From positions 248,001-312,000 of the forward strand of contig JACYLU010000036.1 of assembly GCA_015272325.1 (NCBI GenBank): a stretch of 64,000 nt of DNA, read 5' to 3'. Positions 1-8,606 of the stretch are shown piece after piece. The stretch is from Synechococcales cyanobacterium C42_A2020_086 (lineage in GTDB: Bacteria; Cyanobacteriota; Cyanobacteriia; Elainellales; Elainellaceae). The position numbers and the translations under genes were made by a program. A model generated the notes under the pieces. The model was not told where the DNA came from. It searched no databases and worked only from the letters and a program-made list of their open reading frames with translations. The stretch's first letter is position 1; every line of letters begins with the position of its first letter.

Positions 1-2106
1 GCTCTCATCGAGCCACTCTCGCAGCAGTGGCCAGTTGCGAATCAGGGCTTCATGGGTGACATCGACAATTTCGTGCGACCACCAGGAGGAACTGACCGGC
101 TGCTCGGACGAAGAGTCGCAGGCGATCCCTGAATCTGCTTCAGAGTGCTCCTGACTGGTTAGGCTCGGTTCAGGGTTAGGGTTAGAGCGGACAGCCGCAC
201 CGCGTGTGACAATTTCTTGGCTAGTGACCACCAGTTTGGCAGCCACCAGCTTCTCCAGCACTCGTTCTACTAGCTCAATTGGAAATCTAGGACTCACCAG
301 TTCCGATTTCATGACGCGACGACGGGTATCTTCAGTCCCTTCCCCGAGCTGGGTTAGCGCCAGAAAGATCCGCTTAGCAACCAACTGCTCTTCCGCCGTC
401 AGGCTATAGAAGACTTCGGTGGCCCGCTTCTGCAGGGTCCCACGTACGCCTCCTAACTCCTGATAGGCATCTAGAGCCAGTCGAGCAACTCCCCCTTCAG
501 ACCCCATGCGGCGACGACGCCACAGTTCCAGCAACGTGTATTGCAACAACGGCAGCTCGCCCGGTGCCCCAATCACGTCCGACATCATGGTGTACACCAA
601 GTTTGGCTCACACACCAATCCCACTTTCTGAGCGGGGCGGACAATGGTCGCTTTGATTTGCTCATATTTCAGCGGCGGCACCATGACCTGATGGCGCTCG
701 ATTTGCTGAATCAGGTCTGGATAGAGCGAACACTTGTTGAGGAAGTCGGCCCGCAGCACCAACACAATACTTAAGCAGTCTTCTGCCAAGGTCAAAGCCT
801 CCAACAAGCACTGGAGAAACTCTTGGCGCTCTCGTTCGGATTGCGACCCTTCAGCCAAGGTGAAGACTTCCTCGAATTGATCGATGACTAACAGCAGCCG
901 GGGGTGGGTCTGATGCGGTGACCGTGTTGTGCTGCTGGACTCCACCGACAGGCTAGCCCGCACAAGCTGAGCCAGTCCTGCTCCCTTGTCCTGCAGAAAA
1001 ACTTCAGCACGACGTAGCTGTTCTGCCCGCTCTAACTCGCTGAGTTCAGAGTCAATGAATGCAGCTGCCAAGCTTTTCAGCGGGTGTTCGGTCGGAGTTA
1101 GCAGTTTGATGCGCCAATTCTCACTGCCAGGCAGTTTTTTGCCCTGCCGGAGTTGGGCGATGAGTCCCGCCCGAATCAGAGAAGACTTGCCGCTGCCGGA
1201 GGCTCCTACCACTGCCACAAAGGGCTGGCTGTGCAGCAGATCAATTAATCGATGCGTTAGATCTTCTCGTCCAAAGAAGTAATCGCTGTGAGCTTCATCA
1301 AAGAACTCGAGTCCACGATACGGACAAACATCTTTAGAGTGCACCACCGACGGTCTGGACCGAGTATTGGAGTCAGTCGCTCCTGCGCTGCGGCGCGTTA
1401 GGATGATCTCACTGCCGGAGCTTTCAAACAGCGGCTGTTGAATTTCGCCCTTGAGAGAGTGATTCACCCAATCGGTGAGGGAGTGATTGGTGACTACACC
1501 CGAGTCGAGGCGATTGGGGTCTAGCCCGGTCAGCAGAGCTTGTGTAAACACACTGTAGGAACCGTCTAGTGACTCGTAGGCGGTTTCATAGTCTCGTGAG
1601 GCAGCCATAAATAGCCGATCAGTGCCGGGATAGGCTCCTGGGTCAGCTTCTAGAAAATTGAGCAGTTCACCGCTATGACAACAATCCAGCAGGATAATGC
1701 GTTGCCGTACTGGGCTTTCTTGCAGCAGCCGCCGCAACCAAAAGAGTGACAAGCCATAGAACCCTTGGTCAGGGTTTGAGTCGCCTAGGGCTAAGTACCC
1801 TTCATGAATGCCCGCTTCTCGCTGCAACCCGTGCCCTGAGAAATAAAACAGCGCCGTGTGGGGAACAGCACTACCTTTGGGCTTAAACAGGTTAATCAAC
1901 CCGGTTTCTAGCTCTCGCAAGGTGACGAGCGTTTTCTGACCGATGCGGGGGTTGCCCTCTTGAATCACTTCTGGAAGGCGATGCACACGGAATTCGCCGT
2001 AGCGTTGCAATTGCTGAGCGACCGCCTCTGCGTCTCTCGCTGGAGCTTGCAAGCTGGGTAAATACTGATAGGTATTGATTCCCACCACTAAAGCGTCCCG
2101 TGACAT
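1..2106 (-). CDS. Caspase-like (peptidase C14) / nSTAND ATPase protein, C-terminus cut by window edge
   Basis: The minus-strand frame is open from an ATG at 2106 to base 1, giving 702 codons with no stop, so the C-terminus lies outside the window. Residues 1-240 are a caspase-fold protease. The catalytic His lies in YFSGHG (His92) and the Cys in LLDCCHSG (Cys143). From about residue 285 an nSTAND ATPase domain follows, with Walker A GASGSGKSS (Lys307) and Walker B LLLVIDQFEE (Asp409). The visible end carries the HEALIRNWPLL motif, which in this family normally precedes WD40 or other repeats. By family knowledge such orthocaspase/STAND proteins are regulated proteases in signalling, stress response or programmed death; the trigger and substrate here are unknown. 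The upstream neighbour is divergent, across more than 900 bp of A+T-rich DNA. Domain assignment is confident. The C-terminal repeat type is inferred. Confidence 0.9.
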   Translation of the reverse strand, partial: MSRDALVVGINTYQYLPSLQAPARDAEAVAQQLQRYGEFRVHRLPEVIQEGNPRIGQKTLVTLRELETGLINLFKPKGSAVPHTALFYFSGHGLQREAGIHEGYLALGDSNPDQGFYGLSLFWLRRLLQESPVRQRIILLDCCHSGELLNFLEADPGAYPGTDRLFMAASRDYETAYESLDGSYSVFTQALLTGLDPNRLDSGVVTNHSLTDWVNHSLKGEIQQPLFESSGSEIILTRRSAGATDSNTRSRPSVVHSKDVCPYRGLEFFDEAHSDYFFGREDLTHRLIDLLHSQPFVAVVGASGSGKSSLIRAGLIAQLRQGKKLPGSENWRIKLLTPTEHPLKSLAAAFIDSELSELERAEQLRRAEVFLQDKGAGLAQLVRASLSVESSSTTRSPHQTHPRLLLVIDQFEEVFTLAEGSQSERERQEFLQCLLEALTLAEDCLSIVLVLRADFLNKCSLYPDLIQQIERHQVMVPPLKYEQIKATIVRPAQKVGLVCEPNLVYTMMSDVIGAPGELPLLQYTLLELWRRRRMGSEGGVARLALDAYQELGGVRGTLQKRATEVFYSLTAEEQLVAKRIFLALTQLGEGTEDTRRRVMKSELVSPRFPIELVERVLEKLVAAKLVVTSQEIVTRGAAVRSNPNPEPSLTSQEHSEADSGIACDSSSEQPVSSSWWSHEIVDVTHEALIRNWPLLREWLDES

Positions 2107-3038
2107 CGATACACCCTCTGTAAAACCTTGTAAAACCGTCTCACAAGTTCTTAATGTCTTGCACAACTGAGGAAGGTTGATGCCTCCATCAGGAAGCAAA
2201 CTGTTGCCAGACTAAGCAGCTTATCCATTGCAGAGGAGCTGACTACTCATACCAAGGTGAAGCAGCTTCGCTCTTAATCATGTATTAGCAATTGCGGGCT
2301 TCGAGGTTGAAGCATCCCTATTTTCTCGATCGGTAGTTTGACGTAGAAAATTAGCAGCCAATGCAATGCAATTGAATTTTAAAATCACGTTGGACTGAAG
2401 TGATTCAAATCACAAATTATTGGTGAGATGTTTTATTGATCCTGAATTGTCGTTGGTTTTATGCGTTAGAAAATGAAGCAAAAATGCAGCTTGAAAGTCA
2501 AACATAAGTGATTTGTGTCACTGATTTAACGTGTTTTTGATCGAGGTGATTTTCCCTTTTAATCACGAAGATATCCAAACTGTTAAACCATGTAAAAGGG
2601 GGTCTGAACCCCTGTCAAAAGAAGAAAATATTGGGGTTTTTATTGATATTTTCTGGGATTAAACTAAACTTTAAATAGTATGTTCGTTAAATTGCGGAGT
2701 AGCCTTTGAATTTGTCGTCAGCTTCTCTTGCAGGTCACAATACAGGGAGTGGAGAGAGGCTGTAGGTAACGCATTAAATCTCCGTGAAAGCCCTGTTGCT
2801 GCAATGGGTCTAGTCCGTCGGTACTCAAGAGGCGTCAGAAGTTTCTACCATAAAGTAACTTTCGTTACAATAATGACCATTTTTTGTCTCCTGGTTGTCC
2901 CGGAATGTTCTGAAACTCTGGCTATCTCCGCTTCACGTCGTGCTTTCCTGAGACTCCCTCTGTCCGGTCCATTGCAACCCTCTGTCCGGTCCATTGCAAC
3001 TGCCTCTGGGCCCATCATCTACCGTTGGTATTGAAGCC
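2107..3038. other. A+T-rich intergenic region between divergent genes
   Basis: This stretch separates the minus-strand caspase gene from the plus-strand TPR gene and should hold both promoters. The part from about 2330 to 2720 is clearly richer in A and T than the surrounding genes. I found no convincing gene, RNA or transposon remnant. A 76-codon frame at 2804-3034 has no family resemblance. A 22-bp tandem duplication at its right end is listed separately. Confidence 0.6.
2956..2999. repeat. 22-bp direct tandem duplication upstream of the TPR gene
   Basis: Two perfect, adjacent copies of a 22-bp unit that starts CCCTCTGTCCGG and ends CATTGCAA lie at 2956-2977 and 2978-2999. They end 39 bp before the chosen ATG of the TPR gene, so they probably fall in its leader or promoter. 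Identity of the two copies suggests a recent duplication. Confidence 0.95.
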
Positions 3039-3407
3039 ATGTATTTTCAATTGATTGAAACCCCGGTCTCAGCGCTAACCGAACCCGCCGCCGCCCTTCA
3101 CTATCGAGGGGAGGCACTGGCCAACGCCGGTCACTATGAGATGGCATTAGAGCAGTTTCAACAGGTATTGGAGCAGCAGCCGACTTGCCAAACTGCTTGG
3201 GTATTTCAGGCAGTGTTGCTACTGCATCTCGAACGCTATGAGGAGGCACTGATGAGCTGTGATCAAGCGCTTGCCCTCTGCAACAGCAATTCTGAAGCGT
3301 GGCTATTTCGAGGAGTCGCCCTGCAACGCCTGAAGCGCTACCAGCAAGCATACGAAAGCTATAATCTTGCCCTCAGAAATGCTGATGCGTTAGCCCAATC
3401 GGTTTAG
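3039..3407 (+). CDS. Small tetratricopeptide-repeat protein
   Basis: This is a 122-residue protein made almost wholly of TPR helices. Three repeats start near residues 18 (ALHYRGEALANAGHYEMAL), 52 (AWVFQAVLLLHLERYEEAL) and 86 (AWLFRGVALQRLKRYQQAY), each about 34 residues apart. TPRs mediate protein-protein contacts; the partner cannot be read from sequence. There is no signal peptide or membrane segment, so it is probably cytosolic. I chose the ATG at 3039. An in-frame TTG at 2994 would extend it by 15 residues but lies inside the 22-bp tandem repeat. hflX starts about 130 bp downstream and may be separately transcribed. Confidence 0.75.
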   Translation: MYFQLIETPVSALTEPAAALHYRGEALANAGHYEMALEQFQQVLEQQPTCQTAWVFQAVLLLHLERYEEALMSCDQALALCNSNSEAWLFRGVALQRLKRYQQAYESYNLALRNADALAQSV

Positions 3408-3539
3408 GTCGGTTCAGCGGTCTCAGCCAACGGCTTCCTATCCTCGCGGGTTGTTGAAATTCCTTGTTGAGATTCTCTAGATTGCTGAACCCGCTAGAAT
3501 AAGTGGAGTCGGATTCTTGAGACCCCTGCTGGGTCGAAT

Positions 3540-5234
3540 GTGTCTATCGAAACGATCTACGGTCACCTTCAAGGGCTAAAGCCTAGCCAGCTCAAACAAC
3601 TCCAGCGGCTCTATCACCAGCGGTTGCCTAGCGACCGGCTAACTACGCTTGAGTTTGCCCAGCGTCTTGCCGCCATCAGCACCGAGATTGAGCAGCCAGT
3701 GTGTGCCTATGTAAATCGGCGGGGGCAGGTGATCCGGGTGGGGGTGGGCAGTGTTCGCCAAACTCAAATTCCGCCCCTAGAATTGCCGCGTTACGGCGCA
3801 GAACGCTTGAGCGGTATTCGCTGCATTGCTACTCAGCTCAAACCTGAGCCTCCCAGTGAAGCCACCCTGACAGCGATGGCCCTGCAACGGCTCGATGCGT
3901 TGGTCGTACTGACGCTATCGGGGAGCGGCTTTGAACGGCGAGGTGGAGGTGCCACCGGCTATGTGCGCGATGCCTATCTGGCGCATCTAGTGCCCCATCC
4001 GGAAGCTCGATGGACGATCTCGCCGCCCCTGAGCCTGGATCTGTTGACGCAGCAGGATTTTCTGGATCTCACCGAAGGGCTAGAAGCTGAGTTTCGCCGC
4101 GAATATGTCGGGCAGCAAGTAGATGCCGAGCATGATCGCGTGCTGCTGGTGGGCGTCATGACCGATAACGTCAAAGGGCGGCAGTTTCAGGATGGCTTGG
4201 CGGAACTAGCGCGGCTCGTGGAAACGGCGGGCGGCGAGGTGCTCCAAGTCTTGCAGCAGCGGCGCTCGAGTTCCCATCCTCAGACGGTAGTGGGAGCCGG
4301 GAAAGTCGAAGAGATTGCTCTGACGGCGCAGACGCTAGGCGCAAATTTAGTGGTGTTTGATCGCGATTTATCTCCGGCGCAGGTACGCAACCTGGAGCTG
4401 CAAATTGGCGTGCGGGTGGTGGATCGCACCGAGGTAATTCTCGATATTTTTGCCCAACGTGCTCAGTCGCAGGCTGGAAAATTGCAGGTGGAGCTAGCAC
4501 AGCTGGAATACATGCTGCCTCGCCTTAGCGGTCGCGGTCGCGCCATGTCGCGGTTAGGGGGCGGCATTGGCACCCGAGGTCCCGGAGAAACGAAGTTGGA
4601 AACTGAGCGACGGGCGATTCAGCGGCGAATTTCGCGGCTACAGCAGGAGGTGAACCAGCTTCAGGCGCACCGCTCGCGGCTCCGGCAACAGCGACAGCAT
4701 CAGGAAGTACCCTCGGTGGCAATTGTGGGCTACACCAACGCCGGCAAATCAACGCTGCTGAACGCCCTGACCAACGCCGAAGTCTACACTGCCGATCAGC
4801 TCTTTGCCACTCTCGATCCGACGACACGCCGCCTAGTCGTAACGGATCCCGATCGGATGGAACCGCTGCCGATCGTCCTGACCGACACGGTGGGGTTTAT
4901 TCACGAGCTGCCGCCATCGCTGATGGACGCCTTCCGCGCCACCCTCGAGGAAGTCACCGAAGCCGACGCGTTGCTGCATGTGGTGGATCTGTCTCATCCG
5001 GCATGGCAAAGCCAGATCCGCTCAGTAATGACGATTCTTGGCCAGATGCCGATCACGCCTGGTCCTGCCCTGCTGGCTTTTAACAAAATCGACCAGGTTG
5101 ACAGCGAAACCCTAGCCTTTGCCCAGGAGGAATACCCACAGGCAGTGTTCATTTCCGCAGGCGACCGTTTGGGTTTAGAAACGCTGCGGCAGCGGCTCGC
5201 ACTGCTGGTTCGCTATGCCGTAGCATCGAGTTGA
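3540..5234 (+). CDS. hflX: HflX-family ribosome-associated GTPase
   Basis: HflX is a GTPase that binds the 50S subunit and splits or rescues stalled ribosomes. At 564 residues it is longer than the roughly 430-residue E. coli protein; the extra N-terminal part (about residues 1-190) is, as I recall, typical of cyanobacterial HflX. The HflX N-domain contains VGAGKVEEI, followed by the glycine-rich RGPGETKLE and a helical coiled segment. The G domain has G1 GYTNAGKS (Lys403), G3 DTVGFI and G4 NKID. The start is a GTG at 3540; no in-frame ATG precedes the conserved N-terminus. The next gene begins 60 bp downstream on the same strand, so co-transcription is possible. Confidence 0.93.
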   Translation: MSIETIYGHLQGLKPSQLKQLQRLYHQRLPSDRLTTLEFAQRLAAISTEIEQPVCAYVNRRGQVIRVGVGSVRQTQIPPLELPRYGAERLSGIRCIATQLKPEPPSEATLTAMALQRLDALVVLTLSGSGFERRGGGATGYVRDAYLAHLVPHPEARWTISPPLSLDLLTQQDFLDLTEGLEAEFRREYVGQQVDAEHDRVLLVGVMTDNVKGRQFQDGLAELARLVETAGGEVLQVLQQRRSSSHPQTVVGAGKVEEIALTAQTLGANLVVFDRDLSPAQVRNLELQIGVRVVDRTEVILDIFAQRAQSQAGKLQVELAQLEYMLPRLSGRGRAMSRLGGGIGTRGPGETKLETERRAIQRRISRLQQEVNQLQAHRSRLRQQRQHQEVPSVAIVGYTNAGKSTLLNALTNAEVYTADQLFATLDPTTRRLVVTDPDRMEPLPIVLTDTVGFIHELPPSLMDAFRATLEEVTEADALLHVVDLSHPAWQSQIRSVMTILGQMPITPGPALLAFNKIDQVDSETLAFAQEEYPQAVFISAGDRLGLETLRQRLALLVRYAVASS

Positions 5235-5294
5235 CCGCCTTGCCCGACCTAGCCCGATCGGGCAGCGCCACATTCCCTACCAGGGAGGTCGGAG

Positions 5295-7829
5295 ATGGAG
5301 AACATGGAGAACAGAGCGCGCGTGCAGTGGTTGCAGGAGCAGACGCCCCTAGGAATGCTTCCGCCCATAGTGCTCACGGCACTAGCAGAGCAGCTTCAGG
5401 TGGAGCAGGTGCAGGAAAACCGGCGGTTAGTTCTAGAAGATACGCCAGCGACTGCCCTGTATATCCTAAGAACCGGACGGCTGGAGGCGTATCATACCAG
5501 TCCCGATTCGCTGGCTGAAGCGACGAGTCTGCTGCCGGGATCGGTGCTGCATTTGAAGGAATTACTGTTGGACGAGCCTACCGAGCAGACGGTCATTACC
5601 CTTACAGACTGCGAGCTGTGGAGTATTTCCCGAGAGGCGTTTCTGGCGCTGGTGAAGCAGTACCCCGAGATTAGCCGTACCTTTTCGCGGCAGCTAGCGG
5701 CGGAATTGAGCCAAGTGACCTCTCAGCTCGCTTTCGAGCAAGAGCGGCAGGCAGCCCTGCGCCCCTACCTCGTGCCCAAGGTGAAACAAGGAATCGTCGG
5801 CTCGAGTCGCTATGCGGTGCGGCTGCGGCAGGCAATCAAGAAAGCCTCGACCGACCGCCAGCCGGTGCTGATCTTTGGGGAGCCGGGGCTGGGCAAAGAC
5901 AATATCGCGGCGCTGATTCATTTTGGCTCCGATGACCGCAAACAGCCGCTGATCAAAATCAACTGCGACACGATTCAGCCCAACGGAGCAGAACTGTTTG
6001 GGCGAGTGGGCGGCAAACCAGGATTGCTGGAATGGTTGGGGACCGGGTCGCTGATGCTGAACAACGTGCAGGATTTGCCTAAACCACTGCAAACCCAGCT
6101 GATGCGGCTGCTGGAAACCGGAGAATACGTGCCGGTCAGCCGTGAGGGGGAACCGCCCCCCACTCCCCGCCGCAGCCAAGCTCGCATCCTAATGACCTCC
6201 GAACGCACCATTCCTGAAATCGAGGGCTGCAAGCAACTCGGGACGCATTTGATCAAAGTACCGCCGCTACGGGTGACGAAAGCCGACATCGAGGCGCAGG
6301 TGAAGTATTACATTAGCCTGTACTGCCGCTCACGAGGACTGCCGCAGCCCAAGGTGGCCCCCGAAGCCATTCGCCGACTGCAGGGCTACGACTTTCCCGG
6401 CAATTTGGCCGAATTAGAAAGCCTAGTGGCGCGGGCGATTGTACAGTCGAACGGAGCACCGGTGCTGACAGAAGAGGTGTTCTGGTCAGCGAGCACCAAA
6501 GCGCGGCGATTCCGAGTGAATTTGCTCAACGCCTACCCCCAACTGCGACAGTTTCTGCGTAGCCCTTGGTGGCCCGACCGCATCAACTATGGCATCACCC
6601 TCTGGCTGTTTGCGGTTGTGGTGGCGATCGGGATTTGGGGTCCCCAGTCTCGTGACGCCAATGTATCGTTGAATTTATTCTGGGCTTGGTGGTGGCCGGT
6701 GATCCTGATCGTGTTTCCGTTCTTGGGACGAGTCTGGTGCGCCGTTTGCCCGTTCATGATCTACGGCGAGCTAGCCCAGCGACTGTCGCTGAAGTGGTTT
6801 CCTCGGGATTTGTTGCCCTGGCCGCGGCAGCAGGCAGAACGTTGGGGTGGCTGGTTTGTGTTTGGGCTGTTTGCGTTGATTCTGCTGTGGGAAGAGCTGT
6901 GGGATCTGGAAAACACCGCCTATTTATCGAGCTGTTTGCTGCTGCTGATCACCGCCGGAGCCGTAATCTTTTCGCTGCTGTTTGAACGGCGCTTCTGGTG
7001 CCGCTACCTCTGCCCAATCGGCGGCATGAACGGCATGTTTGGCAAGCTAGCAATGATTGAACTGCGGGCGCAGCAGGGCATCTGTGCAGCTACCTGTACG
7101 ACCTATCAATGCTACAAAGGCGGACCTCAGAAAGGCGAAGGCATGGAAACCGGCGGCTGCCCGCTATACTCCCATCCCGCTCAGCTCCAGGACAACCGCG
7201 ACTGCGTGCTCTGCATGACCTGCCTCAAAGCTTGCCCGCACCGCTCGGTGGAGGTGAATCTGCGCCCGCCTGGCATTGAACTCTGGACCACCCACACCCC
7301 CAGTGCCCATGAAGTGGCGCTGCTGTTCCTGCTGTTGGGAGCCGTGCCGCTGCACCGCCTGCCCGAGAGCTTAGCGCGGCTGGGCTGGGTTCTCGATCTG
7401 AATCATTTCGGTGTCTATGCTGCCGCTTCGAGCGTGGCGCTGCTGCTGCCGGGTGTGCTGGCTCTGGCTGCTCATCAAGGGCTGCGGTTGCTCAACCCGA
7501 AGGCTCGCCGCTTTGTGGAGTTGGCCTACGGCTACTTGCCACTGGTGCTGGGAGCAAACTTAGCCCACTATCTGCGGCTGGGGTTAACTGAGGCAGGACG
7601 AATTATTCCAGTCACGCTGGCTACCTTTGGCTATGGTCAGATTTCCGCTCCCGTAGTGGTGGCTCATCCGGCAGTAATTGCCTTTCTACAGGGCGCTACG
7701 CTGATCGTCTCAGTGCTGTTGAGCGGGGTCTTGACTCAGAAAATTGCTCGTCAGCCGATTTTGAGCGTGCTGCCTCAACATCTGATGCTGCTTGGGTTTG
7801 GGATCATGCTGTGGCAAATTATTGTCTAA
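5295..7829 (+). CDS. cNMP-binding / degenerate sigma-54-activator-type AAA+ / membrane polyferredoxin fusion
   Basis: This 844-residue protein has three parts. Residues 1-130 resemble a cyclic-nucleotide-binding (Crp/Fnr-type) sensor. Residues 155-390 resemble the AAA+ domain of bacterial enhancer-binding proteins: Walker A GEPGLGK (195-201) and ELFG (233-236). Residues 420-844 hold several membrane helices and NapH/NosR-like iron-sulfur motifs: CAVCP (482-486), CRYLCP (569-574) and CVLCMTCLKACP (637-648). The GAFTGA loop that contacts sigma-54 is absent, and the Walker B position reads LMLNNVQ (253-259) instead of a DE pair, so ATP hydrolysis and sigma-54 activation look lost. I infer a membrane redox protein with cytosolic ligand-sensing domains. 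The start ATG follows GGAGG at 5284-5288. No DNA-binding HTH was seen. Confidence 0.85.
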   Translation: MENMENRARVQWLQEQTPLGMLPPIVLTALAEQLQVEQVQENRRLVLEDTPATALYILRTGRLEAYHTSPDSLAEATSLLPGSVLHLKELLLDEPTEQTVITLTDCELWSISREAFLALVKQYPEISRTFSRQLAAELSQVTSQLAFEQERQAALRPYLVPKVKQGIVGSSRYAVRLRQAIKKASTDRQPVLIFGEPGLGKDNIAALIHFGSDDRKQPLIKINCDTIQPNGAELFGRVGGKPGLLEWLGTGSLMLNNVQDLPKPLQTQLMRLLETGEYVPVSREGEPPPTPRRSQARILMTSERTIPEIEGCKQLGTHLIKVPPLRVTKADIEAQVKYYISLYCRSRGLPQPKVAPEAIRRLQGYDFPGNLAELESLVARAIVQSNGAPVLTEEVFWSASTKARRFRVNLLNAYPQLRQFLRSPWWPDRINYGITLWLFAVVVAIGIWGPQSRDANVSLNLFWAWWWPVILIVFPFLGRVWCAVCPFMIYGELAQRLSLKWFPRDLLPWPRQQAERWGGWFVFGLFALILLWEELWDLENTAYLSSCLLLLITAGAVIFSLLFERRFWCRYLCPIGGMNGMFGKLAMIELRAQQGICAATCTTYQCYKGGPQKGEGMETGGCPLYSHPAQLQDNRDCVLCMTCLKACPHRSVEVNLRPPGIELWTTHTPSAHEVALLFLLLGAVPLHRLPESLARLGWVLDLNHFGVYAAASSVALLLPGVLALAAHQGLRLLNPKARRFVELAYGYLPLVLGANLAHYLRLGLTEAGRIIPVTLATFGYGQISAPVVVAHPAVIAFLQGATLIVSVLLSGVLTQKIARQPILSVLPQHLMLLGFGIMLWQIIV

Positions 7830-7876
7830 ATCTGATGTTGTTCGGGTTCGGGATCATGTAGCGGATTATTGTCTAA
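7780..7876. repeat. Decayed tandem duplication of the 3' end of the preceding gene
   Basis: Bases 7780-7829 are the last codons and stop of the polyferredoxin gene. Bases 7830-7876 are an imperfect copy, 47 against 50 bases. Read in register, the copy still encodes LMLFGFGIM-stop-RIIV-stop beside the genuine LMLLGFGIMLWQIIV-stop. Several differences fall at third codon positions, so the duplication is not brand new. Confidence 0.9.
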
Positions 7877-7966
7877 TGTTTATCTAATGTCGTGAACACC
7901 ATCCGGTTGAGCCGATTTAGAAGAGAGTTTAGAAAGATCATTGAAGTGAAGTAATGATCTCTTGGC

Positions 7967-8176
7967 TCAATCCACTACCTTAATCAACCCCATCTGTAGC
8001 CGATCAAACACTAACCGAATCTGTGCTAATTCCGCCCTCGTGAGGGGAATATCAGAGCGTGTGAGCGCATGAAACCACAGCCGCTCAGCAGCCGTAATTT
8101 TGCCGGACGTCAAGATCTGTTGCACGACTTGGTCGGGCGTCCGGTGCAAGGAAGCAACATCAACGGTAGAGTGCAT
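7967..8176 (-). CDS. Small conserved cyanobacterial protein of unknown function
   Basis: This is a 69-residue protein beginning MHSTVDVASLHRTPDQ and ending FDRLQMGLIKVVD. The pattern of a helix, a short polar loop and a terminal F(D)xLxxGLI(K/R)VVD resembles a family of small cyanobacterial proteins I have seen annotated only as hypothetical. I chose the ATG at 8176 because GGAG lies 6-7 bases upstream; an ATG at 8221 would add 15 residues that look unlike the family. It is convergent with the polyferredoxin gene. There is no membrane segment. Function unknown. Confidence 0.7.
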   Translation of the reverse strand: MHSTVDVASLHRTPDQVVQQILTSGKITAAERLWFHALTRSDIPLTRAELAQIRLVFDRLQMGLIKVVD

Positions 8177-8606
8177 TTCAGTCTCCAGGAAACACAATAT
8201 GTCAGTTAAGAATTTTTTCAAAGTTTTTTCAATTGAAGATTTCAGTTAAGACGCAATGTGAGACGAATGGGTTCAGCCCCGAGAATCAGCGCCTTCAGAG
8301 TCTCTTGTAGACACAGTCTTGAACATCCCGATTCCAGACCTTTAGGAACACTTTAGGAATAACTACGAAGAAATTCCGTAGTTTATTCTCAGTTAGAGTA
8401 TGTTTGTTTACAAAAAACGGTCTTGGAACTACTGAAACGACCAGTGACCCGCTTGTCCTAGGCCAATGTTGCAGGATATTGAGATCAGAATAGAGGTTCA
8501 TAAGAGATTCATCGTGGAGAGTCAGTCATCCCAACGATTTAGCATTAGCCTATGCCAACTATCCTCGCTAGCTATCCTCCAAATTATCCTTTCACTATTT
8601 TAGAGT
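8177..8606. other. Intergenic region upstream of rnc
   Basis: About 430 bp between the divergent small gene and rnc. It should contain both promoters. A 68-codon minus-strand frame at 8295-8501 shows no recognisable family and weak coding character, and I do not call it. No RNA gene was recognised. Confidence 0.5.

Noticed and set aside
2804-3034. 76-codon plus-strand frame before the TPR gene
   Set aside because: It runs through the 22-bp tandem duplication and resembles no protein family.
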